From Chlorops oryzae (Eukaryota > Arthropoda > Insecta > Diptera > Chloropidae): a DNA stretch of 64,000 nucleotides. The notes beneath the pieces were generated by a model. It was not told the origin of the DNA. It was given only the letters and a program-made list of their open reading frames with translations, and did no database searches. Positions 53,571-64,000 of the stretch are shown in pieces (the first letter of the stretch is position 1; each line of letters begins with the position of its first letter). The DNA lies in assembly GCA_020466095.1 (NCBI GenBank), contig CM035808.1, forward strand, positions 54,274,073-54,338,072, read 5' to 3'. Position numbers and translations under genes: made by a program.

Positions 53571-54506
53571 ATGGCCATAATTCAACACGATTTTGCTGAC
53601 ATGTTCGAAGACACGCCATCTAAATGTAGCAAAGCCAAAGTGGAGCTACATTTATTGCAAAATCAACGGCCAGTATTCCGAGCAAAACGTCCAGTAGCAT
53701 ATGCAATGTTACCACTCATCGAAGCGGAGTTAAGCCGTCTTCAGGACCTCGGTATCATCACACCAATCGAGTATTCTGAGTGGGCGGCGCCAACTGTTGT
53801 GGTAAAAAAACCATCAGGATATGTCCGCATCTGCGGCGACTATTCATCCGGTTTAAATGCACCATTGGAACTACATCAGTACCCTCTCCACATTCCAGAG
53901 GACATTTACAACAAAATCGCACACAGCTATCGGTTTTCAACAATCGACTTATCAGACGCATACCTACAGATTTCAGTCACACCAGAGTCAGCTAAGATCC
54001 TTACGCTGAACACTCACAAGGGGCTATTCACATTCAATAGACTAGTACCCGGCAGAAAAAGCGCTCCTGGAGCATTCCAACAAATCATGGATGTCATGCT
54101 AGCAGACATAGATGAAACAGTGCCTTACATCGACGACATCAGTATTGGAGGTAGAACATGGGAAAAGCACATTGAAAATGTGACCAAAGTCCGTCACCGC
54201 CTCCGTGAGTACAAGTTCCGAATTAAACTAGAAAAATGTACATTCTTCGCAACGGAAGTAAAATACCTTGGCAACATTGTAACTCAGACGGGTCAGCAAC
54301 CAAATCCTGAGAAAATCGAAGCCATTACGGAGATGCCAACCCCAACCAACGTCAGCGAGGTCAAATCATTCCTTGGTTCAATAAATTATTGTGGCAAGTA
54401 CATTCGCAAAATGCTTGAACTAAGAGCACCCTTAAATCGCTTACTCCATGAAGGCATACAATTGGAATGGAAAACCGATTCTGACAAGGCATTTAAAAAA
54501 TTTTAA
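53571..54506 (+). pseudogene. Reverse transcriptase of LTR element 1
   Basis: An open stretch of 311 codons covers PVFRAKRPVAYAMLPLIEAE, WAAPTVVVKKPSGYVRICGD, RFSTIDLSDAYLQISVTPES and the catalytic YIDDISIGG, then the thumb (EVKSFLGSINYCGKYI). YIDD replaces the common YMDD/YLDD. It belongs to a TE polyprotein whose downstream frame is broken at 54504. Confidence 0.88.
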
Positions 54507-54960
54507 AAAAATTTAAACTCAGATTTACTTTTGACTTCATACAATCCGAAATTACCCATTAAGGTGGCATCAGATGCATCAAACAATGGCATCGGAGCTT
54601 TCATTTGCCAAATTTTTCCAGACAAATCCGAAAAAACAATTTTTCATACGGCACGCACACTTACACCAGCAGAACAGAAGTATTCGCAAATGGAAAAATA
54701 AGCTTTTGGTCTTATATTTGCTGTGACAAAATTTCATCGATACATATTTGGCAGGAAGTTTCTTCTCTGTATGGATAACAAACCGCTTCTTGTTATATTT
54801 GGGAAGAAAAAAGGAATACCAGCGTACACAGCCAACAGACTGCAACGATGGGCAATCACACTTATGATGTATGATTTCGACATTTAGTACATAAACACAA
54901 AGGACTTCGTATGCGTGGACGTTTTATCAACGAGCAGTAACGCTTGCTATTTCGGTGTAA
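54507..54960 (+). pseudogene. RNase H of LTR element 1
   Basis: ASDASNNGIGAFI, HTARTLTPAEQKYSQMEK and LLCMDNKPLLVIFG are RNase H blocks. A stop replaces the expected Glu directly after QMEK (near 54701), and a further stop follows YDFDI near 54886. Confidence 0.75.
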
Positions 54961-55207
54961 TCGCAGAAAAGATTGCTTTATTTCAATCATTAGCTAGTGT
55001 TGACCATAAGTCCATAAGTACTCATTCCTAGTGATGCACAATACAGTTTCCTTACGTCTAAGATATAATCTCGCCTTATAACTAGTATACACTACAAATA
55101 CAAATCGCAAACCAGACGAAGAATTCGTCATAGCATGCGCACGATTCGAAGACAGTATATTATCAGTTGTCCTCGAACAGGTTGACAAACTTCCAGTAAA
55201 CTTCAAA

Positions 55208-55590
55208 ATGGTTCAGCAAGCTACGGAGAGATGGTATATGTTGCAAGAAGTTATAACATCATTAAATAAAGCATGGCCAGCAAAGGTTAAATATGAACTT
55301 ATGACATACTATGTTCGCAGAGAATCATTGTCCGTCGTTCAAGGATGTCTACTTTTTGGCGAGCGTATTATCATACCACCGGTTCTCCGAAATCGCATCC
55401 CAAAGCAACTTCATCGGGCACACCCGGGTAAGGAACGGATGAAGTCATTAGCCAGAAGGTACGTCTATTGGCCCGGCATTGACGAAGAGATTGCGACATA
55501 TGTCCGACATTGTCAACAGTGTGCCTTAGCGGGTAGAGCACCAGTTAAACACACACTACAATCATGGCCAGTAGCATCAAAACCACAATG
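55208..55590 (+). pseudogene. Integrase N-terminal part of LTR element 1
   Basis: LLFGERIIIPPVLRNRIPKQ leads into the HHCC domain: LHRAHPGKERMKSLARRYVY and VRHCQQCALAG. It breaks off at an insertion near 55588 inside SKPQC. Confidence 0.8.
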
Positions 55591-56232
55591 TAGAACCGGA
55601 CTAATATGTTGCAGGTTAACAATGAAATTTTTATTTGCTTATACGTTTCAACTAGTTATTACATTAACAAATATACAAATATCAAGTCTTGAATAGAAAC
55701 TATTACGAAATAAATCAAATATTTAAATTTGACCCATTCGAACTCTTCCATTTTGGCGCCTTTGCTCGTGACGTCAGTTTACACTAATTCCATATCGACA
55801 GTAGATATGGAGAATTTTCGTGGCTCACCGAAGCATTGAACTGTTGGTTTGGTCAAAGAGTTTAGATTAATAAAGAGGCGACGTTGCGCAATTTTCTCAC
55901 TTCCCTCTTTCTGAGTTTCATGCGTATCATGAAGGGATATACCACGTGCGATAGTAGAAAATAACCCAAACAAAGAAATGGAAAGAAATACAGAAGGCAA
56001 ATGAAAACGTAAACAACCAATGTATTTCAGGCTTGGAGTTAAAATTTTTTTATCAAAGATCTGCGTAAAAAGATCTTATGAAAGTCATATAATACCTACA
56101 TATTTACTTTAAGTTTGGTTTCAACACAAAACATGAGGTAGCCTTTTTGATTTATTAAATAAAAGTTATATTTTTCAAAATTTATTCCGATATAAACATT
56201 TTATAGAGAGACATATGTTTATTTTGGAGGTC
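55588..56232. mobile_element. Unclassified insertion in the integrase of element 1
   Basis: The integrase frame stops near PQC and resumes near 56240 at ADFMHLHIDIAG. The first 140 bp of the insertion (TGTAGAACCGGACTAATATG onwards) recur inverted at 60672-60810. No terminal repeats or duplication could be read, so the exact borders are approximate. Confidence 0.5.
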
Positions 56233-56241
56233 ACCCCTTCG

Positions 56242-56453
56242 GTTGCGCTATTGCTGACTTTATGCACCTACATATCGACATAGCAGGTCCATGCAACGGG
56301 TTGTATTACTTCATTGTGGTCGATGCCTATTCCAAGTGGGCAGAAATTTTTGAAGTTTCAAATATCACGTCATCAGTATTTTTAGAAAAACTCAACGAAA
56401 TATTTTCTCGTTATGGTGATTGTGAAACAATAATATCGGACAACGGCACACAA
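56242..56453 (+). pseudogene. Integrase core of LTR element 1, first half
   Basis: HIDIAGP carries the first catalytic Asp and IISDNGTQ the second. The frame is then cut by the insertion at 56454 and resumes at 58139 with FVSGQFKNFVES. Confidence 0.8.
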
Positions 56454-58138
56454 CACAGGTATACAAGGTTTTGGACCAGAGAAACTGGATAGCGACCCTA
56501 TAGGAATTTTTCGTGCTGATTCCGAATCTGGTACCCGTTTTTCTCTATCACGTCAAGTTTTTGAGAAATCGTTAAATAACGGTTTTTGACATTTTTACCT
56601 ATAGTCTATGTCAATAATGAGGTCGTAGACCCTATATGCCTTAACCGATTTCAATGTTTTTGGTACTCATATGAAAGGGGAATGACAACGCAACATATCC
56701 TTTATACACAAATTTGGAATTGATTCAGTAACTTAGAAGCTATAGGGCAAAAAACGCGATGCTGATTTCCAATTTTTAGCGATTTTGTTTAAAAACTTGA
56801 AATTCAAATGGTTATAATTTCCGAACCAAGGCTGGTATTCCAGGTCTTAATACTTTGAATGAAAGAACAATCAATTGAAAAAGTTTTGAGCCTAAAACAA
56901 AAAAAATCCGTTGCGTAGTTCTAATTTTATGAGGATTTTCGCTGAAAATGACAAAAACGAATTTTTATTTTTGGTATATTCTTCGCTCGTTCATATGTAT
57001 ATTTCAGTTCGAATTGTGTATGTTGGTAAAACTGGCTTAAAAAACATATAACTTAAATTCTATTTTAAACCTATCTTTAAAGCTAAAACCAATTTAAACT
57101 TTAAAAATGAACAGAATTTGAACTGAGCCTTTTGTATTGTTTACTATCTGTTTCGCGTATAAGGGACCAGGAATAGTCACTCAACATTCCTTCATCCCAA
57201 AAGCCCTTATAATTTTTTTCAATCCTCTGTAGGTACTGGTGAATGCGCTCTCCTTGTTCGTCGCTAGTTTTGCCCAAGTTTTCGGGGAAGAAATCCAAAT
57301 GTGAGTGGAGAAAATGTATTTTTAGTGACATCTGAACTCCCATTTTTCGATAATTTTTCAAGAGTCCTCCAACTATTTTTATGTAGTTGTCGCTTTTTTT
57401 ATTTCCCAAAAAATTTCCCACAACGTCTTTAAATGATGACCAAGCAGCTGCTTCTATAGGTGACAGATGTTTCGAAAAGTGTTCATCACGCATGATTTTT
57501 CTGATGTCTGGTCCAATAAAAACACCTTCTTTGCTACTAGGGATGGGCGATATTGTATCGATATATCGATACATCGATATTATTTGTTTATTTGAAAGAA
57601 TTTGTCAACATTTAAAAAAATTCGTTTTTGTCATTTTCAGCGAAAATCCTCATAAAACTAGAACGACGCAACGGATTTTTTTTGTTTTAGGCTCAAAACT
57701 TTTTCAATTGATTGTTCTTTCATTCAAAGTATTAAGACCTGGAATACCAGCCTTGGTTCGGAAATTATAACCATATGAATTTCAAGTTTTTAAACAAAAT
57801 CGCTAAAAATTGGAAATCAGCATCGCGTTTTTTGCCCTATAGCTTCTAAGTTACTGAATCAATTCCAAATTTGTGTATAAAGGATATGTTGCGTTGTCAT
57901 TCCCCTTTCATATGAGTACCAAAAACTTTGAAATCGGTTAAGGCATATAGGGTCTACGACCTCATTATTGACATAGACTATAGGTAAAAATGTCAAAAAC
58001 CGTTATTTAACGATTTCTCAAAAACTTGACGTGATAGAGAAAAACGGGTACAAGATTCGGAATCAGCACGAAAAATTCCTATAGGGTCGCTATCCAGTTT
58101 TTCTGGTCCAAAAGTTGGCCTTTATTTGTAAACTTGTG
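56454..58138 (-). mobile_element. Long-inverted-repeat element with unassigned gene fragment
   Basis: CACAGGTATACAAGG at the left faces a diverged inverted end TTTGTAAACTTGTG, and CAA is duplicated (56451-56453, 58139-58141). The arms are about 500 bp and nearly identical (for example GGACCAGAGAAACTGGATAG against CTATCCAGTTTTTCTGGTCC). Between the arms lies a minus-strand coding fragment. The CAC start and 3-bp duplication recall CACTA-type elements, but the long arms are unusual, so the superfamily is open. Confidence 0.75.
57101..57574 (-). pseudogene. C-terminal fragment of a transposon-type protein (SHLDFFPENLG)
   Basis: The frame holds GVFIGPDIRKIMRDEHFSKH, AAAWSSFKDVVGNFLGN, SLKIHFLHSHLDFFPENLG, DEQGERIHQYLQRIEKNYKG and MLSDYSWSLIRE, then a stop. 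From memory this C-terminal pattern is widespread among uncharacterised insect proteins linked to transposons. The N-terminal part, where the catalytic centre would begin, is absent, and the apparent N-terminus is inside a TATCGATA-rich repeat. It is therefore a truncated gene kept inside the inverted arms. Confidence 0.65.
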
Positions 58139-58191
58139 CAATTTGTCAGTGGCCAATTCAAAAATTTTGTGGAATCGCGTTCGATTAAGCA

Positions 58192-59119
58192 CACACAGAA
58201 AAACTTTTGTGCGTAAATACAACCAATTTTTTAATCAATATAACAATTTCGTTGTTAAAACTCAGCCTATCACACTTTTTGTTATATTAAACAAATCGTT
58301 TGGTTGGGACAATTAATGAAAGTATTCACACTCAACAAATATATTCAATCAACGATTTGTTGTATCAACAACCAAAAGTATTCGCATTCAACAAACATTT
58401 TCAACTATTGATTTGTAATATCAACAATCAAAGGTATTAAAAATCAACTAAAAATTTTAAAAAAATAAAAAAGGAAAAACTGCCTCATCTACATATTCCA
58501 TAATAAAAATTGGAGTCTGTAAAGTCAGTTTACGGACGATAATTATAAATTATAACATCGTGATTAATGAACATATGTCAGCTTTTGATTATTTTGTCTC
58601 TTCTTGTACGTACGTCCGCATAAAGCTAATGAGAACTTTAGAAAAATATTTATATGCACTAATACTTTCATTAATTGATATAACAAAACAAGCAATCAAG
58701 GTTTTGTTGAGGATGAATACTTTTGGTTGTTGATAGAACAAATCCTTAATTGAAAATGTTTGTTGAATGCGAATACTTTTGGTTGTTGATACAACAAACC
58801 GTTGATGAATATATTTGTTGAGTGCGAATACTTTTGGTTGTTGATAGAACAAATCCTTTATTGAAAATGTTTGTTGAGTGTGAATATTTTCATTAATTGA
58901 TACAACAAAACAATCAAACAAAGTTTTGTTAAGTGTGAATACTTTTGGTGATTGATATGACAAATCAGTCAAACAAAACTTTGTTTAATAATTCATATTA
59001 CAAAATTTTGCCGAAATTGGTGATTTGTTTGAAGTTTTTAATTGTGACAATTAAAATGCCAATGAATCGAGTTTAACAATCACCATTAATTGGAATTTTT
59101 CGTAGCCAGTTTTTCTGTG
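58192..59119. mobile_element. CACTA-like MITE with subterminal repeats
   Basis: CACACAGAAAAACT at the left faces AGTTTTTCTGTG at the right, with CA at both sides as probable duplication. The termini match those of the 9.1-kb CACTA-like element. The interior has diverged tandem copies of a unit containing TATTCACTCAACAAA/TTTGTTGAGTGTGAATA and CAACAACCAAAAGTATTCGC in opposite orientations near the two ends. Non-coding. Confidence 0.75.
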
Positions 59120-59810
59120 CATATCGACAGCTCCGTATCATCCACAATCAAACGGGCAGGCGGTACGCTTTGTTGACACGCTAAAACGTGCCCTTTCCAA
59201 ACTTAAAGGCGAAGGAACTACTAAGGAAAACTCGGAGACATTTTTGCAAAAATACAGGTTCACGCCCGAGCCAAATGCACCGGACATGAAGTCACCGGCA
59301 GAAGCATTCATTAATAGGAAAATCAAAACTTCATTGGACTTGCTTAAACCGTCAACTAGTACTATCAAGCCACAGATAAATTTTAAGCAGATTGAACAGT
59401 TCAATAAAAAGCACGGTGCAAAACAGAGGAATTATGCAGTAGGCGAGTTAGTCTACGCACAAGTTCATAAAAGAAACGATACATTTTGGGTGCAAGGTAT
59501 AATTATAGAATGTGTGCGCGTTGTAAACTACAATGTTCGAGTAAAAATGGACACTAAAATTAAGCTGATCCGCTCTCACGCCAACCAAATCAAATTGCAG
59601 TATGAAGATGAACCTGAAAAGGAAACGAATTGGGCTTTATCACTATTGGAATCATTAAATATACTTAAACCAACACATACCAACGAATCGCAAGCAGACA
59701 CTCATTATACTGTCTCTGCGCTCGACGAAAATATGATGTCAATATCTCAGCACAGCGGCTCTTGGGAACAAAGCATCACTATCAGAGCCACAGAGTGACT
59801 CTTCAAGCTA
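59120..59810 (+). pseudogene. Integrase C-terminal part of LTR element 1
   Basis: The core resumes ISTAPYHPQSNGQAVRFVDT. The block normally reads AERF, so the catalytic Glu is Val here (GTA at 59163-59165). The C-terminal domain follows in another frame from 59244: FTPEPNAPDMKSPAEAFINR, VGELVYAQVHKRNDTFWVQG. It ends at 59798. Confidence 0.8.
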
Positions 59811-59917
59811 CGCTACTCCTGAAGAAACGTTACAAGAACCGCCGGAGTTGTCAGCACGCCGATCTACTAAGCAGCTGTCCTGGATAACGGACTATGAATT
59901 ATTTCAACAAGGGAAGA

Positions 59918-60150
59918 TGTTGCGGTCACTGCAACCCAACTTGGCTACTAATGGAAGATATATAAAAATAGCAACTCTAGTAGAAAAGATATCAAGATGG
60001 TGACATTCAACGACATTGCCTAAGGCATAAACCATCTAACTATTAATTCAACTATTTGCTTAACTTTGAATTTTAATTGTTTGAATAAAGCGTAGCGTAA
60101 GCAAACAAGCAGCGTTATCATTTGGGTAGTTGTGACCAACGCACGACTAG
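59918..60150 (+). repeat. 3' LTR of LTR element 1
   Basis: It matches the 5' LTR from CTTGGCTACTAATGGAAG to CCAACGCACGACTA and follows a purine tract (AAGGGAAGATG). A small insertion and several point differences show it is older than element 2. Confidence 0.75.
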
Positions 60151-61057
60151 GATAGAGAGAATGCGAAAGACCAACGCAACTGACGCTCTTTGTTTTTGTA
60201 TGCTTGTTGATTTTTACTAGTACACGCTAAAATATGAGCATGGAGAGTCGCCACTGGCGAATTCTTTCCTTCGATAGTGCTCAAGCGAAACGGACGTTTT
60301 TTTTTTAAATATGTACTTGTTGCATAGCAAAATGGAAGTGCGACGCTACTAAATATGATACTCCACTACAAAATGAAATTTTATTGATGCCATCAGATTT
60401 GACTGTTCCAATTCACATAGGAATTAATTTTTAAAAAAATATTGACGAAGAAAAGTATGGTCAAACAAACGAAGCTATGCACAAATTGCTGTCGATGATT
60501 GGCACCACTTACTTATGTAAAAGCTCCTTCTCCTTCCTCAAACTAATTAAAACACGTCATAGAAGTAAACTGACAAATAAACACCTTCAGGATTTACTTC
60601 ATTTATTTCTTCATATATTTTCATATTTTTTTAAATTTCCTATCATTACTTTTCTTATACCTCTACAAATTTAAATGTTTGATTTATTTCGTAATAGTTT
60701 CTATTCAAGACCTGATATTTGTATATTTGTTAATGTAATAACTAGTTGAAACGTATAAGCAAATAGAAATTTCATTGTTATCCTGCAACATATTAGTCCG
60801 GTTCTACATAGTGCCCTTTTACATTAGGAAAACTATCATATAGTATCATAGTGGAATAGGTACAGAAGTATATTTCATACCGCTAGATGAGGTAGCTCGC
60901 GAGTAATTGGTAAATTTTAAACCACTTATTTTAAAGTTGTAAGATCGGTATCGTTGGAAAGCTATATGAAAGATATATGTAGGCTAAAACTTTAAAAGAA
61001 TGACTTAACCACAAACCGCGAAAATTGAAAATTAAAAGATATCAAAAAAAAAAGTTA
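60151..61057. other. No gene recognised; one inverted repeat copy
   Basis: The 60672-60810 part is an inverted copy of the start of the insertion at 55588. The rest is AT-rich and without frame, ends or tandem repeats that I can support. Confidence 0.5.
60672..60810 (-). repeat. Inverted copy of the 55588 repeat
   Basis: The reverse complement starts TGTAGAACCGGACTAATATG and follows 55588-55727 with few differences, diverging after ATTTAAATTTG. Confidence 0.8.
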
Positions 61058-61279
61058 CAGCCCGATTCTAAATACTCCCGGGGAATAGATTCCCGGGGAA
61101 TATATTTTTCTCGAGAAAAAAATCCTCCAATTCTAAACTGATGGGGAGACGCGTAAATAGGGAAGAGAATTTCGAAACTTCGAAATCAGCTGTTTTGTTA
61201 GTTTTGACAATTGATATGAAGTTTGAGCTTTAATAATTTTTTTGTAAACAGCTAGAATTCAAGTTTGCTAAATATAAAA

Positions 61280-62524
61280 ATGCATAGTATTGCTTTGCGG
61301 TCTATTTTGTGCGGAGAGGATCAGGAAAACACTGTAGCAAACGTCGAAAGAAGAAGATTGCGGGACTGTGCGAATCCACTGGAATTGCCGGAATCTTTGT
61401 AGTAAAAACAATTTTCTCATAACTTTTAATAAATTTTGTTATTCGTTTAGATTTTTGAAATATTTCCGAGTTAATAAACCCATGTTCCAGTATTTACTGA
61501 AAGTTTTGAAGGCGCACACAAAGGCCAAAAAGCGATCTGCAGTTTCCCCCGTCGTAATGCTTAGCGGAACTTTGCGTTTTTTTGCTGAAGGAGGCTACCA
61601 AACTGGAGTGGGCAAGGACCGTGATGTTTCATTGGCCCAGTCCAGCTTTAGCAAAGTTCTTGCAGAAGTGCTGGAAATTTTCGAACAACATCTCTGTCCG
61701 AAATGGATTCATTTTGCTAGGGCTACAGAAGAGAAAAGGTCGATTGCCCAAGCGTTTTATGTAAAGCATGGCATTCCAGGAGTAATGGGATGTATTGACG
61801 GAACACACGTGCGAATCATTGCTCCCGCTGCAAATAAACATTTATACTATAACAGAAAGGGCAACTATAGTTTAAATGTCATGCTTGTAAGTTTTTCATA
61901 AACCGTATGATTTTTTGGTCAAATAAGGGTTAAATTTTGCAGATATGTGATAATGAACTTAAAATTCGGTATGTGGATGCATCGCATCCCGGAGCTTGCC
62001 ACGACTCCTTTATCTGGAATGTCAGCGACGTATGAGCTCACTTTGAGCAAGAATATTTGCGAGGTTCGACCAATTTCTGGCTTCTGGGTAGGAACATTAG
62101 TATTTTAAAAATTTCGCAAATTTTCTAAAAATTATTTTATTAAGGAGATGCTGGGTATCCTTTAGAGCCATGGCTCTTAACACCCCACAGGGTTCCAGAC
62201 GAAGCCTCTGCGGAAATGAGGTTCAACGAGGTCCACTCGAAGTGTCGCAACATAATCGAACGAACAAATGGAGTATTGAAGGCTCGATGGAGGTGTCTTC
62301 TTGGAGCAAGAGAGCTTCATTACACCCCAGAAAAGGCGGCAAGAATTACAAATGTGTGTTGTGCATTGCACAACATATGCATTCATTTTAAAGCAAATAT
62401 CGCTGTCAATGATGAACCAACACCTGAAGTATTTACTGAGATTATCGAAAATATTCCTTCAACTACGCCAGAGTATTTGAATTCAGCACAAAGAATAAGG
62501 ACCAATATTGGGCTAAGTCTATAA
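61280..62524 (+). pseudogene. HARBI1-type transposase of Harbinger 2, one stop
   Basis: Exons 61280-61398, 61451-61886, 61943-62087 and 62145-62524 join by short GT-AG introns in phase, 359 codons in all. Catalytic residues are present: Asp in MGCIDGTHVRI, Asp in [12 protein letters not shown], Glu in [39 protein letters not shown] and [10 protein letters not shown] are family blocks. A single in-frame TGA at 62033-62035 interrupts the protein between the first and second catalytic Asp; CGA to TGA would explain it. Apart from that the gene is complete, so the copy was probably lost recently. Confidence 0.88.
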
Positions 62525-62643
62525 AAAGTCGATGTTGCATTTCGCTTTTTTTAATAAAAACAAAAATAAACTTCATCCTTATACATGTATATAAAAAAAC
62601 AAAACAATTCAACACTTAATTCTAAAGTAACAAAAAATGTGAC

Positions 62644-63590
62644 TTAGTTCTTTGTACATTTCAGCTCTTCAAGTTCAATCAGTCGATGGTTTTTTTCAAT
62701 TTTTTCCTCCACTTCTCGCAGCCTCATTTCCTCCATGCTTAGATTGTGCCGTATCATTTCTTCTAATTCCTTTTCCTTTAAAAGTTCAATTTTTTTAAAA
62801 TGAGCTTTCTGTAGTTCACACAACCTGTCAAGAGATCGGTATATCTTTTTTGAGGATTGGTAATGCTCTTTCAAGTCTCCTACAGCAATTTTGATGGTTG
62901 CACTCAATTCCTTCTGCACAAGAAGCTCTTCCTCAACGGCATTCCAAGCAGACTTTTTATTTTTCTTGCTGGAAGCTTTCTTCAGTAATGGTGATTCTTC
63001 CATAGCAATCTGGTTGTCCTCAATAACAATTTCGTAATCTTCAACAGCATATTCTTTTGGAGAAGATAATATTGGCGAACTTTTTTCCGATAAATTAGGC
63101 GCAGAGCACAACCCGAAAGTTTTTACGGACACACCTTCCACAGATTCCTTCATTCCTATAAGGTTGAAGATTCCTTCCTCAAACGCTGACAATTGACGTT
63201 GGGTGTTCGGACCTCCGCCTGTTCCCTTTTGTGCTTTCAAGTTTTGCGCCGCTTTCTGCCGAACATACTTTTTCTGGTCAGCCCATACCTTAAAGATTTT
63301 AGTCAAAGTTAATACAATGCTAAAAACAAATTTAAGCTTACTTACCTTTTTCCACTCGGCAATGTTTTTGACTGGTGGTCCGATCGTGTTGAGCTCAAGT
63401 TCAACTTTCCTCCAAAAACGTGAAAGGTCTTCTTTGCTTCCTTTGTGAAATCCGCGCGCGATATCAGGATGAGCCTCCATTATTTCTAATAGCCGTTGAA
63501 GCTGGTCCTTTTTTGTGGTTTTCGACCTAAAAGATAATATTCCAAATATTACTTGCTTAGAATTTTTAAAAATAGTTAAAATACTTACAT
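62644..63590 (-). CDS. Myb/SANT-like accessory protein of Harbinger 2, intact
   Basis: Exons are 63589-63590 (AT only), 63346-63526 and 62644-63288, with introns of 62 and 57 bp; the start codon itself is split AT/G. The product is 275 residues. The N-terminal Myb/SANT-like part reads KKDQLQRLLEIMEAHPDIAR, DLSRFWRKVELELN, NIAEWKK and, after the intron, VWADQKKYVRQKAAQNL. A central acidic linker follows, and the C-terminal 90 residues form a long coiled coil (KKIELLKEKELEEMIRHNL). It would bind DNA and work with the transposase. No lesion was seen. Confidence 0.85.
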
Positions 63591-63787
63591 TTCGCCAACA
63601 ACTCCCTTCAACTTCACGCGGGAAAAGAATTTCGAGAAATGTCAAAAATTTCTCGCTGACATTTAGACTTGTGATGCCTACTTTTTCCGCAGGGAATCTT
63701 TTCTCCCTTTCGAAGTTGGTTTATAGTTGGAGGAAAGGGAGAAGAGAATAAATTCCCGGGGAGTACGCATTTAGAATCGGGCTGTTA

Positions 63788-64000
63788 ATGTACTGAGGTG
63801 AGATTGTTTGTTAAGGCTTCCTTGATATAACTGAAATAGTAGCAAAAAATTGAGTGGGTAGTACGCAGAGAAATTGGCAAATTCTAACCCACTAATCCTG
63901 AAATCGGTATCGTTTCAAAGCTGTTAACGCGTAGATAAATAAGCGGTATAGTTTTGAAAAAATGACTGCTTTATTACGGTTATAATCTGACCATGACCAC
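63788..64000. other. No gene recognised
   Basis: The 213 bp after Harbinger 2 contain no frame or repeat that I can name. Confidence 0.5.

Larger units (their letters stand above)
42245..60150 (+). mobile_element. Ty3/gypsy-type LTR retrotransposon 1, with five insertions
   Basis: Two similar LTRs (about 42245-42471 and 59918-60150) enclose gag, protease, reverse transcriptase, RNase H and integrase in the usual Ty3/gypsy order. The primer-binding site begins TGGCGACGAG at 42472. The element is split by LTR element 2 (43571-53341) between zinc knuckle and protease, and by three DNA-type insertions in the integrase (55588-56232, 56454-58138, 58192-59119). Its own frames carry stops and shifts. 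It is older than all insertions within it. Its own target-site duplication is not clear. Confidence 0.85.
61058..63784 (+). mobile_element. PIF/Harbinger transposon 2
   Basis: The ends CAGCCCGATTCTAAAT and ATTTAGAATCGGGCTG are inverted, with TTA duplicated outside (61055-61057, 63785-63787). CTCCCCGGGAAT words lie just inside both ends. A transposase gene (plus) and a Myb/SANT-like gene (minus) are convergent, the same plan as Harbinger 1, but the proteins and termini are clearly different lineages. Confidence 0.95.

Overview
This window is AT-rich eukaryotic DNA, almost certainly from an insect and probably a fly (Diptera). The evidence is a BEL/Pao element, two Ty3/gypsy-type LTR elements, a mariner, PIF/Harbinger, hAT-like and CACTA-like transposons, and GT-AG introns of only 47-60 bp. 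There are no prokaryotic operons, CRISPR arrays or convincing true tRNA/rRNA genes. One probable host gene is visible: the last four coding exons of an unrecognised gene on the minus strand (9550-14463). A 3.1 kb intron full of repeats separates its last two visible exons. Nearly everything else is transposable element (TE) sequence nested inside other TEs.

Layout. 1-4020: 5' part of a BEL/Pao retrotransposon on the minus strand, running off the left edge. 4252-9204: small terminal-inverted-repeat (TIR) elements, several carrying tRNA-like (pol III A/B-box-like) modules. 9550-14463: the host gene. 15120-18505: a non-LTR retrotransposon remnant holding a hAT-like element, which holds a mariner with an uninterrupted 341-aa transposase. 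19771-19870: an assembly gap of 100 N. 19871-23300: an element with terminal inverted repeats of about 520 bp and a DDE-like protein I cannot assign to a superfamily. 25560-40158: one transposon-type gene split by a 2.8 kb PIF/Harbinger element (25648-28439, TSD TAA) and by a 9.1 kb CACTA/EnSpm-like element (29406-38531, TSD TA); its reading frame resumes exactly across both target-site duplications. The CACTA-like element itself carries a 71-bp satellite array, a palindromic hAT derivative and a MITE containing another MITE. 42245-60150: a Ty3/gypsy-type LTR retrotransposon interrupted by a second complete LTR retrotransposon (43571-53341), which carries a solo LTR and a Mutator-like MITE, and by three DNA-type insertions in its integrase. 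61058-63784: a second PIF/Harbinger element.

How the parts relate. The target-site duplications allow the order of insertion to be read in most nests. The two Harbinger elements are oppositely damaged: one has an intact transposase and a stop codon in its Myb-like protein, the other a stop codon in its transposase and an intact Myb-like protein. Two copies of one MITE family each hold a different nested MITE, and each copy shows the empty site of the other's insertion. The most novel-looking material is the group of TIR elements with tRNA-like modules, the two long-inverted-repeat elements coding for unassigned transposon-type proteins, and the start-codon introns of the Harbinger genes. Several apparent frameshifts lie in A-runs of 9-12 bases, so some pseudogene calls may be sequencing error.
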